Assembly (NCBI GenBank): GCA_030490835.1
Contig: CM059972.1
Span: 7,470,264-7,534,263, forward strand
Length of the DNA: 64,000 nucleotides
Source of the DNA: Annona cherimola
Lineage: Eukaryota > Streptophyta > Magnoliopsida > Magnoliales > Annonaceae
Direction of reading: 5' to 3'
Both the position numbers and the translations under genes were made by a program. Below are positions 35,301 to 44,470 of this stretch, one piece after another (the first letter of the stretch is position 1; every line of letters begins with the position of its first letter). Below the pieces are notes generated by a model, which had not been told where the DNA came from, made no database searches, and saw only the letters and a list, made by a program, of their open reading frames with translations.

Positions 35301-37757
35301 TATCATGTTGCACAATTTTCTCTCATTTCAAAAACTTTTACACTAAAAATTTTTCATCAAAAGTTTTATCATTTTACAAATACACTAATAAAAAATTTTG
35401 AAATAAAAGAAAATGATGTGCTTTGATAAAGGTAATAATTGAAAAATAGGAAAATTGTATAAAAAATTATGAAGAAATTATTAAAAAGTAAGATAATTAT
35501 ATAGAAAAATATAATAAAATAATTAACAAGTAAATTGGTTGGAGAAAAAGAAAATTTTTATTACAAAAAAATTTAATTTGAAAAGTTTAAGGAATAAACA
35601 AACTCGCCCTTATTGCCTAAAAACTTTGTTATCATTTACTTAGCTACAAACTCAAAGATTATCCATGTTGGTTTATCAAATTAAATTTTTCAAAAATAAA
35701 AGTTTAATCCATTAAGCTTGCATTTTCATAAAATTAAGTTGGAATTCAAGGTCATCAAAAATAAGTTGGAATTCAGGTAAGTAGGTTTAAATCTAGTTCA
35801 ATTTTATTTTTTTTAGATAGTATCCAGTTAGTGAGGTATATAAAAAAAAATTCACTCATTTCTATATGCATTTTAGTATAATTACCTATTTATTTTATAT
35901 TATTATTGTTATATTCAATTATTTTTCTTATCTTTTCATATAACTATTTTCCCTATTATATTATTATATTATGTAACGTCACGCTTTCACTTTTAAATTT
36001 TTTTTCTTCTCTTTTCACTTTATAGCTACCCTAAATGCAATTGATTTTAACTCTGTTAAAATTTTTTGTAAAATAAGGACCTTTGTCATTCTCCCGAGGT
36101 ATTTTTATGTGGCTTGGAGAGGTCGCGTGTCGCGATGTTGCCTAAGGGTTGGTTATAGTTGGCCTGTTCCGGTCAAGCTGGAGATCCAAGTCTTGAGTAG
36201 TCCTTCAAATTTCGTAACTCCTCGACCGCTTCGCGACGTGGAGTCATGGTCAGGGTCTCGTAGATGGTCCGTTCCGTCAATGCTATATGCGACGTGTCCA
36301 ATCCTCCGGCCCAAAATTCGGGCTGCTTTACATACGTTACGCGCTGTAGTCAAACCCAGTACTTCGCTCCACATTCACATGTTTCTTGCATTTGCAATAA
36401 CATCAGTATCCCTTTGGTGGGATAGAAAAATTACGATAGTTGACTTAGTTACTATTTCAAGTTATATTATAAACTGTAGAAAGAAGTAGCTTTTTAAAAC
36501 CTTTGTAACAAATGTTAAAAAAAAAATTATCTTTGATAATTATATTTCATGTTAATGCTTAGATTGCAAAGGTGTTGTTTAGTATTTGTTGAAGGGAAAT
36601 GAAACTTTCTAATTTTTTAAAAAATATATTTTCCAATGTAATTTGGCAAATAATTTTTATAATTAATATAATTGATTAACAAGATAACTATATTCTGTTT
36701 CATTTATGATTAATCTATTTCAGAAAATCACATAAATAAATATTAGATTGTGTTTGGCAATGCCCAAAACATGTCAAGTTAAAACTTTTCTATTTAAAAT
36801 TTTTCACTATTCATAATTACTATATTTTTAAATTATTTCTTCATATTTTTCTATACAATTTTTTTTTTTAATCATTTCTACACAATTATTCATACAACTA
36901 ATATATCCATTTTAACGTTATCTTTTTTATTCTTTATCATTATTTCTGTAATATTACATCATTTTACAACTTTTATTTTATAAAACTTTTTCATCGCGAG
37001 TTTTATCCGTTCCAAACACATTATAATTTTCTTCTAATTTATGAGCGCAGCGGTAGCGGGCAGAGGATTCATAGCCCGCGACATAACGTTCGAGAACACG
37101 GCGGGGCCGGAGAAGCACCAGGCGGTGGCCCTCCGCTCGGACTCCGACCTCTCCGCCTACTTCCGCTGCGGCATCTACGGCTACCAAGATACCCTCTACG
37201 CCCACTCCCTCCGCCAGTTCTACCGCGAGTGCCACATCACCGGCACCATCGACTTCATCTTCGGCAACGCCGCCGCCGTCTTCCAGACCTCCCAAATCCT
37301 CGCCCGCAAGCCCCTCCCCAACCAGAAAAACACCATCACTGCCCACGGCCGCAAGGACCCAAATCAGAACTCTGGCTTCTCCATCCACAACTGCAACATC
37401 ACCGGAGATGCCGACCTCATCGCGTCGCCCAACTCGACGGCCGCGGCCCCTACGTACCTGGGTCGGCCGTGGAAGCCGTATTCAGTGACGGTTTTCTTGC
37501 ATTGCTTTATGGGGAGTGTGATAAGAAAGGAAGGGTGGCTGGAGTGGGCTGGAGACTTCGCTCTCAGCACGCTTTACTACGGAGAATATATGAACGGTGG
37601 CCCTGGTGCCGGGCTGGAAGGCCGGATCAAATGGCCCGGCTATCATGTTATCAATGATTCGTCCGTAGCTAATAACTTCACCGTTGCTAACTTCATCGAC
37701 GGCAATTTGTGGTTGCCGGCGACTGGAGTGCGATATACAGCTGGGTTGGGAAACTAG
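32338..37757 (+). CDS. PME: Pectinesterase precursor with inhibitor-like pro-region, 509 aa
   Basis: Exons 32338-33160 and 37051-37757 join in phase 1 (GCG, Ala275) across a 3,890-bp intron with GT..AG borders. A signal peptide ([20 protein letters not shown]) is followed by a PMEI-like pro-region (about 30-160) and a dibasic processing motif RERRLVEE (about 176-183). The catalytic CE8 domain starts at [15 protein letters not shown]. All five signature regions are present: GVYKENV, QAVALR (about 298), GYQDTLY with the acid Asp321, DFIFGN with the nucleophile Asp342, and LGRPWK with Arg413. The enzyme removes methyl esters from cell-wall homogalacturonan after export. The length is usual for group 2 plant pectinesterases and no defect is visible. 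Both exons are strongly GC-rich against an AT-rich background. The intron carries nested MITEs and one element reaches to within 30 bp of the acceptor. Confidence 0.95.
33230..33475. repeat. Tandem repeat in pectinesterase intron, ~57-68 bp unit, four copies
   Basis: Four imperfect units each contain TCTTTTNTCCAGATCTGGGC- or CATATCTAGGCTAAT-like sequence followed by GAGTAATTTAAAATGTGGG- or AAGTAATTTAAG-like sequence. They lie just inside the 5' end of the intron. The unit includes a pyrimidine tract followed by CAGATC or CTAGATC, so each copy resembles a weak splice acceptor. That resemblance is an observation only. Confidence 0.7.
34762..35048. mobile_element. Tourist-like MITE in pectinesterase intron (a)
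   Basis: Ends GGTTGTATTTGG and CCAAATATACTC are flanked by TTA at 34759-34761 and 35049-35051. The right TTA is also the left flank of the next element, so two insertions share or abut one target. Confidence 0.8.
35052..35609. mobile_element. Tourist-like MITE in pectinesterase intron (b), interrupted
   Basis: The left end GCATGTATTTAGG and right end AACAAACTCGCCC are flanked by TTA at 35049-35051 and 35610-35612. Its body is split by another copy at about 35100-35384, which accounts for its double length. Confidence 0.75.
35100..35384. mobile_element. Inner Tourist-like MITE (c), nested in (b)
   Basis: The inner copy begins GGGCATACTTGG and ends CAAATACAC before TAA. It is in the opposite orientation to its host copy: the host sequence reads GATAAAAGTTTT before the insertion, while the insertion reads CTAAAACTTTTC. 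The left target duplication is uncertain (TAA or ATA). Confidence 0.7.
36090..36480. other. Unexplained GC-richer patch in pectinesterase intron
   Basis: About 390 bp of balanced base composition interrupts otherwise AT-rich intron DNA. It holds a 126-codon plus-strand frame (36109-36489) with no recognisable domain. It has no visible inverted ends or flanking duplication. It could be a fragment of an LTR or a captured sequence. I could not identify it. Confidence 0.35.
36746..37020. mobile_element. Tourist-like MITE 30 bp from a splice acceptor (d)
   Basis: Ends GATTGTGTTTGG and CCAAACACA are flanked by TTA (36743-36745 and 37021-37023). Exon 2 of the pectinesterase begins at 37051. Only 27 bp of non-element sequence remains between the target duplication and the exon. 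It contains a branch-point-like CTAAT (about 37034) and the GCGCAG acceptor. The element therefore supplies the upstream context of this acceptor. Confidence 0.85.
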
Positions 37758-40145
37758 CTAGATCGTGAGATTTATATAATTAATTTGTAGGCGAGTAAGA
37801 TATAAATCTTCCAGCGCATATAGCATATTAAATTAATCATCATCTTCTTCTTCTTTTGTTTTGTTTCTTATTTTTATTTATTCTTTTGAGTGTTTGATCA
37901 GAACTGTGAAAAGATGCCAAACTAGATTTTAAGAACTGCAGGTCAAGTTCTTTGTGTTCATGGTTCGAGTTGAAGAAATACAAAGATATATTTTTTTGTC
38001 TTTGATTTCTCTCTTTTATCGTTGTCCCAGTACTACTATTGCATGAATCTCTTTCTTTGAAACCAGCTGCCTTCGATTTCGTGTTGATTCAACTGAAACT
38101 TTGGGCAAATAAGCCCATACTACATGATCCAAGCCAAATTGCATTGTTTCGGCGCTTATAAGCCCGGCCGTTTCCTCAAGTAAGCCTCCGGCCTTGATTC
38201 GAAGATTTGAACAAAAATGAAAATTTCGAGATGATTAAAGTACTTATACTACCAATTAAGGACGTGACCTAGCTGGATAGCATTGTCGTCCTCGTGTTAG
38301 TCGACCCAGGTCCAAACTAGTAGGGAACGTGTTTATCTCTTAATTATTAGAAGAAGTTATGCCTCTCATTTGTATTAGGAGTGTGATTAAAAAAATATAT
38401 ACTTTCATATAAGTTGCAAATACAGCAACAACAAAATTTACTTCTACTTACCTGTAAGACTTGGTGGTATATGTATGCTGTTGATACAACAAAAGTTAGA
38501 ATATATATGTGGCCGCTTCATTTTTTACAGTTAAATTCCAATCTTACGTTAGACCATAGGCATGTAAATTTTGATATTACTTGCAGTCAAATGATTATCA
38601 TTACTTGCTGCCAGGCATAAGCAGCAACAAATAATGTGAAATTTGACTGTCGCTAATATGAAAATTAGTTGCATTTGTTCATATGTCATCACCTTAAGTA
38701 GCCAAATATGTATTTATGACCAAATTAATATAGATAGTTGGGTGATTTGCAAATACATTTACTTAATTTGATTACAATTTCAAATATACGAATATAATTT
38801 CAGAAATTGCAAATAACCATAACATAATTTAACTATAATTATAAATATACTCACGCCGTTATAGCGTTGTTATTATACCATTATAGTATAAGTATATTTG
38901 CAAAAATATATAAATTGTGTGGGTATATTTGTAATTTTAAAAATTAAGTGTGTATATTTATTTTTCGCAAATATACCAGCGTAGTTGGCATATCTTTGCA
39001 AATATACCCATACTATGATTGTGCACTAATGGTGCTATAACAATATTGATATATTTGTAATTGTGGTCAAACTATATGAAATTATGTGCAAATTACCTTA
39101 GGTAGCCAATTTTACATAATTTGTGTGTATGCAACAAAAAAGATGATGGTATTTATTTACATTTGCCAATGTATTACATGACTCTAGCTAATCATGATAA
39201 AATGAGTAACACAACCTAATCAAAGTAGATGGAGAGAAAGTTTTCCTCACAAAAATATTCATAAAAGAGGAAATTTTAGTAAAATTAGACTAAAAAATTT
39301 AAATTTCAATTGATACAAAGGGCGACAACTCCTACATATATATAAGTACGGGGAAAGAGAAGGAATTGGTGAGATTCGACTTGGAATTAGGGATGTAATT
39401 TGAGTTAGGTTAAGCTTGAATTCAAATTACAATAATGTTAAAACTTACTTTTTTTTTTTGTTTTTACAATCCAAACTCAAGAAACTCAATTTGTAAATAT
39501 AATAAGATAATGATTGAAAAGAACCTGAATCCGATTTCGAGTTTTATATTCATTATAAAATATATTATATACATAATATCTAAAAAATATTTTTTCATAT
39601 TTGTGCATTTTTATTATTTATATTTATGTTTGAATACATATTTGTCATATTGAAATTATATTATAAATAAAATATATTATTTTCATTTATATTTCTAACA
39701 TTTACTTTTATATCCATTAAATTTTATTTTGTTTTTAATGTTAAATTTTCTTTTGGAATATTTTTTTATATTACTATATTTTTGAAAAATATATAGTGTG
39801 ACTTATGTGACTATGTATTATAATATTCGCTTTCATGATTTGTCATCATTATATATTCATATGACATTTTAAACATATCATCCTTAAAAAATATAAATTT
39901 GTTAACTTAAATTTTAACTTGAAATTTGATGTGAACTCAATTTTCAAAAATAAAATTAGAATTTAAATTTTACTAGAGTTAAGATCACAATTAATATTTT
40001 TATAAATAAAATTAATATTAGGCTTGAGGTAAATTAAAGTTGCACCCTGGGAAAGGATGTGTTACCACGTGCCAACCGAATGACGAAAGTCATTTGAGCT
40101 TTACTCACCTCCAGTCAAATCATTCGGAACCTGAAATGGATCGGA
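37758..40145. other. Downstream of pectinesterase, AT-rich, no gene
   Basis: The first few hundred bases should contain the 3' untranslated region of the pectinesterase, with a (CTT)n run near 37840. A foldback element at 38740-39125 is listed separately. No further gene is seen up to the hAT element at 40146. Confidence 0.45.
38740..39125. mobile_element. Foldback element, ATTTGCAAATA type
   Basis: The two halves pair: left GATTTGCAAATACATTTAC to ACTATAATTATAAATATAC, right the inverted equivalents ending ATGTGCAAATTACCTTA. The midpoint is near 38940. Several internal units read GGGTATATTTGNAA. It is non-coding and its superfamily is not determined. Confidence 0.5.
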
Positions 40146-41870
40146 CAATGTTTTAAAAACCGAACCGAGAACTGAACCGTTTTTATGTCTGGTTCAGGTC
40201 CAACCGGTTCAACCGTGGTTCAAACCGTTTTAAACCGTGACGTCAGCATGACATAATTATGACGTAATAATTATATTTAATTTATTTTAATTATATCAAA
40301 ATTAAATTAAGTAAATAAATAAATATAAATTCTATGTAATATAAAAATTACACGTGGCATCAACAATACATTCAAGTTCATCATATTAAAATTATTATGC
40401 AAATCAAGAAAAAATAAAACCACATATATTACTCAAGATGAAAATTTAAAAATAATGACAAATTTTAACAATTTAAGAAGAGTGCGCTGACTTGAAATAG
40501 GTGCAATTCTTTCATCTTTTTTTGTTCCTATATGCTTGATCAGAATATCTACAATGAAATGACAAATATTAATAGAAGGATATAAGACATTTATAAAAAA
40601 AATATATAATTTTACTTTACTTGAAGAAATTAACCATCTAAAAATAAGAAAAAGCAGGAATAGAACATTATTCAATTCTGAGCAAAGTTTGACAACTATT
40701 TAGGTATAAAGTGAGTACAAAACACAACTACGTAAGAATAGAACATATTTGAGATATCTAATTCAAACAAAAAACTTCAAAGTTAATATCTTCAAAATAT
40801 CCAAAAAAGAAATATCTCCACAATTGCATCTTCATGAATCTCCTCAATTTTCTCTATTTTTTTCATGATCTTCTTGAATTAGCATTGACCCTATCAATGG
40901 ATATTACATTCAAATATTAGTTTTTGTGTTTTCCCTGCAAATTGAGATTATATGGTGACCATACTTTGTTATTATTATTATTTTTCAAAAAAAAATTTCT
41001 TATTTTTTACAAATGATTTTCAGTGGATGAGAGGGAGTGGGTGCGGCAAGTTTAGACCATTCACGGTTGTCTACCAGCATACATAGCTTTAAAAGTAAAG
41101 CTTTGTTCTGGCACACGCCCATACCGTGAAAAATCTAACACTGTGCATCTTTGATGGGTGTGGAACCCACAACATTAACACAGTGCATCTGAAAGGTTGA
41201 ATTTTTTACCCACGCAAGCACGCACCCGCAAAATGTAAGTTTTAATGATGGAGACGAGTTTTTGGCTTTACCAAAGGGGCTGTGAAGATGAAAGGGATGC
41301 TGTGATGCCGGAATCGACGCTGTGATGCCGGAGAATCGACGCTGGAAACGACGAATCGACACCGGAGAAGAGGACAACAGAGCCCGAAAGAGGTGAAACC
41401 CATTGGACTACCAGACGCTGCTGGATGATGGGTTTGAGAGAGAAGAGTTTTCGGGGCCCATTGGAAACGGCAAATCGACGCCGGAGAAGAGGAAAACAGA
41501 GCCCGAAAGGGGCAATACGACGAGCTCGACGCCGGAAGCTGTTGGATGATGGGTTTGCGATGATGTGTTGCCGGACGACGATTTGGGCGGAAGGGTTTGC
41601 GACGAGCGGGAAAGGCACAGCACAGGCAGGGCAGCGGGAGGGAAGGGTTTGCGGGGCCCGTTTGATTTTTCCTTCTTTTATATTATTTACAAAAAAAAGG
41701 GGCGAACCGAACCGCGGTCGGGCCGATTTTCACGGTTCGGCCGCCCGGTTCACACGGTTCAAACGGTTTTCGGCTAAAATAGAAAACCGGTGCCAAACCG
41801 AACCGTTGATCTGGCGGTTCACGGTTCGACCGGTCGGACCGGGCGGTCCGGTCCGGTTTTCAAAACACTG
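40146..41870. mobile_element. hAT-type non-autonomous element 1, 8-bp duplication
   Basis: The ends read CAATGTTTTAAAAACCG and, reverse-complemented, CAGTGTTTTGAAAACCGG. A perfect 8-bp duplication GGATCGGA flanks it (40138-40145 and 41871-41878), the hallmark of hAT transposition. Both subterminal regions are packed with AACCGGTT/GGTTC motifs. An internal direct repeat of about 120 bp occurs at 41335-41445 and 41458-41570 (GAATCGACNCCGGAGAAGAG and GGATGATGGGTTTG). No hAT transposase frame is present. The short frames at 41135-42027 are shadows of the GC-rich segment. Confidence 0.9.
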
Positions 41871-42139
41871 GGATCGGAGCAGCTACGACTCACCCACCGA
41901 CGGCCTGCCGATTTCCTTGACTACCGACACAAATCTCACACTTTGTCACCAATGGCACAGAAATTCATGCAATATATATATATTTTTTATAATATGCAAT
42001 ATATCAAAACCACATGAATGTAACTAGTGTTCAATTTCCATATATAGGTCAATTATAATATTTATTATTTGGCAACGAAATTTCTAACTGCTAGTCTGTC
42101 ACAGCAAACGTTACCCGCCCAAATAATGAAATGATTTTT

Positions 42140-42365
42140 TTTATTGGTGTATATTTTACATTCATCTCAACATCTATTACAATCAAGCACTGAAACCGTT
42201 CTTGCAATTGTTATTTTTTTCCTGACAGCAGTCTTATAATTTTTTTTTTCCAGCAGTACTCGGAGAACGCTCCTATTATATAAGGGAGAACTGACGTCTC
42301 CACTCGAACTCACGTCGCTGCAATGCAAGCGAACGGAGTTACCAGCACGCCTCCTTTCGTGCTGG
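42140..42365 (-). mobile_element. tRNA-type SINE with 20-bp target duplication
   Basis: The 226-bp unit is flanked by an identical 20-bp direct repeat, CAAATAATGAAATGATTTTT, at 42120-42139 and 42366-42385. Read on the minus strand it starts CCAGCACGAAAGG and has a GTGCTGGTAACTCC segment that can serve as box A. GAGTTCGAGTGG follows about 40 bp later as box B, and the unit ends in an A tract next to the duplication. Long duplications, internal polymerase III boxes and an A tail together indicate a SINE copied by target-primed reverse transcription. The box A match is loose. Confidence 0.8.
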
Positions 42366-42459
42366 CAAATAATGAAATGATTTTTGTTGTATCCACTAGC
42401 GGTCAAGAAATCATTATAACCGTAGCCTCTAGCTAGTGTAACTTTTTTTTAAAAAATTA

Positions 42460-42732
42460 GAGTATGTTTGGCAATGAGTTCTCGAATGCCATACTAAAAA
42501 TTTTCGCTATTTATAACTATCATATTTTAAAATTATTATTTATATTTTTCCTTACAACAATCATATTCTCTAAGTATTTCTATATAAATATTTATACAAC
42601 TAATTTATCTATTTTAATCTTATTCTTTTTATACCTCATCATTATCTTTATCACATCACATTATTTTCTATCAATTTAATAACTTTGATACTAAAACTTT
42701 TTTATCCGAAAGTTTTATCACTTCCTAAACAT
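42460..42732. mobile_element. Tourist-like MITE, right end degenerate
   Basis: The left end GAGTATGTTTGGCAATG follows TTA. The body matches the family (TATAACTATCATATTTTAAA, then CAACTAATTTATCTATTTTAA). The right end CCTAAACATAGC lacks a clear TTA partner, so this copy has decayed or recombined. Confidence 0.7.
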
Positions 42733-43315
42733 AGCATGGTGTATATTTATATCTATCTTAATTTATATTAAACAAAAATTTAAGATATTCTTACCGTTTA
42801 CAAAAAGATATTATAAATTTTACCTATCCACCAGAAAGAACAAACTTCCACTAAATAAATTAAAAAAGCACAACCCTTAAATAAACAGGAGGATTTGCAG
42901 GCGGTGCTACTGGTGTTACTCGACTTCGGGTTTTATTCAATAAAAGCTGTTTCCCACTTGGCGAACGAGGTGTTGCTGACAAGTCAAGCAAATTCAAAGT
43001 GCAACAAGCATTAAAGAAATGCAAGGACGAGAAAAAAAATAATAATAAAGACGACCGTCACATAGACAATGGGACAAATGGTCCATTGACTTGTAGAAAT
43101 AAGTGGCCAATAAATTAATGTGCCTGCATGGCCCCCAGTACAGCAAAGAAATGCACGATGGGCAGAATTATGAGTGAGAAGAAGAGAACGTATGGCCGTG
43201 TGGGCCAATGGGCCTGCATGATATGACCAGATGATAACACAATATCTACCCTACCCCTTCTTAGAGGGAAGTCTTATGCAATGACCCACAATTTTTGACA
43301 AGGAAAGTGGCATAT
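42733..43315. other. Unique sequence left of the retroelement complex
   Basis: No gene or repeat was recognised. The last bases before the LTR are GGCATAT. The five bases CATAT are the candidate target duplication of the retroelement complex, to be compared with TATAT after 63325. Confidence 0.4.
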
Positions 43316-44455
43316 TGTAGCACCCGCCGCGAGCGCTACGATGGGCTCGGAATGGTTTTCCGGGCCTTGGAATTCTGGATCATGTTGGACAGCGACGTGG
43401 GCTTAGTTTTCCTGCATCCACATGAAGTAAAACGCGTTAGGCTTCACGCTTTTTAGAAAGTTTGGCGTACGGGCGTTTTCTCGTAAGTTCGGCAGCATAA
43501 CGGCTAAGACGAGGCTTTCCGTACATGGGTCAAGTCACAAATCCGGCAGCATAACGACAACGTATTATGCTGGAATCCATAGATCCGCGTGCACCCGCCT
43601 TGCCGGGGCGTTAACTCAAACACGCACGCAAAAATAAAAAAAAGGAGTCACCACTGATCTTTAAAGGGAGATCAGCCCCTGTTTAAAGAAATAAGGCACT
43701 AGTTGTACAGAGTTCGGGTTCCGGCCTTCGGGTTGAAACAAATATGGAGAAATCTGCCAACCCGAGGCGGTTTACATGGGCATAAAAAGGGGAAAATAAG
43801 AAGATTTGAGAGAACGGGAGAGATGGAAAGGGGAAAATGGGAAGAGAGGCTCGTTGCTTGGAGAGCGTGAAAACCGGGACGCCGGGGTGTTGCTGCAGAC
43901 TCCCGTCCTCCCCTCTGCGATGCCTCTCCAAGTGTCTTGAATGAGAGGGGGGGCTCCTCCTTTTATAGATGTAGGAGTGGGCTTTTGGGCCACTTGGGGT
44001 CATGGACTTGGTCAATGGGCTTGGACTTGAATTGGGATCATGAGCCTTGAGCTTGGCGAGCTCCTTCCGTAGTGGGCTAGAACTTGGTGGGCTAGAGCTT
44101 GGCTAAGCCCGTTGTTTTGGGTGGGCCGTTGTGAAGGCCCAAAGTTGTTGAGAAGCCCGATTCTGAGGCTTGGTAGGCTGGATCTGGTAGGCTAAAGCTT
44201 GGCTAAGCCCGTTTGCTGCGTCTAGTGGGCTGCTTTGTGGAGCCTGTTGGGGTGGTCTGTAGGAGCTTCGCTCTTTGTTGGCCGGACCTGGTTTGTTAAA
44301 AAGCCTGCTTCGAGGCTTGGTGGAGCTTCGCTCCCGTGGGCTGAGTTCGGAAGGACCTGTTTAACTTGCTTGAACCTCCTTTTGCCTTGAATTTGTTTGG
44401 GCTTGGGACCTTTTCCATTTTATCCATTTTTGGGCCCAAAGGTGGGGTGTCAACA
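43316..44455 (-). mobile_element. Complete LTR (3' LTR of element A), 1,140 bp
   Basis: On the minus strand it starts TGTTGACACCCCACC at 44455 and ends GGTGCTACA at 43316, the canonical TG..CA ends. The middle (43990-44370) is rich in GGGCTTG/TTGGTGG repeats. Two partial copies occur at 49709-52141 and 62877-63325, which together lack only about 225 bp relative to this one. A polypurine tract abuts it at 44456, which marks it as the 3' LTR of a minus-strand element. Confidence 0.85.
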
Positions 44456-44470
44456 GTTGCCCCCCTTTGC
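44456..44470 (-). other. Polypurine tract of element A
   Basis: On the minus strand the sequence GGCAAAGGGGGGCAAC directly precedes the LTR start TGTTGACACC. Its position and purine content are those of the plus-strand primer of LTR retrotransposons. Confidence 0.8.

Noticed and set aside
41425..42027. 200-codon plus-strand frame at the end of hAT element 1
   Set aside because: It spans the internal repeat, the subterminal motifs and the flank beyond the target duplication, so it cannot be a transposase gene.
42230..42365. Possible functional tRNA gene
   Set aside because: Only box A- and box B-like motifs are present. The stems of a cloverleaf do not form, and the long target duplication shows it is a SINE.
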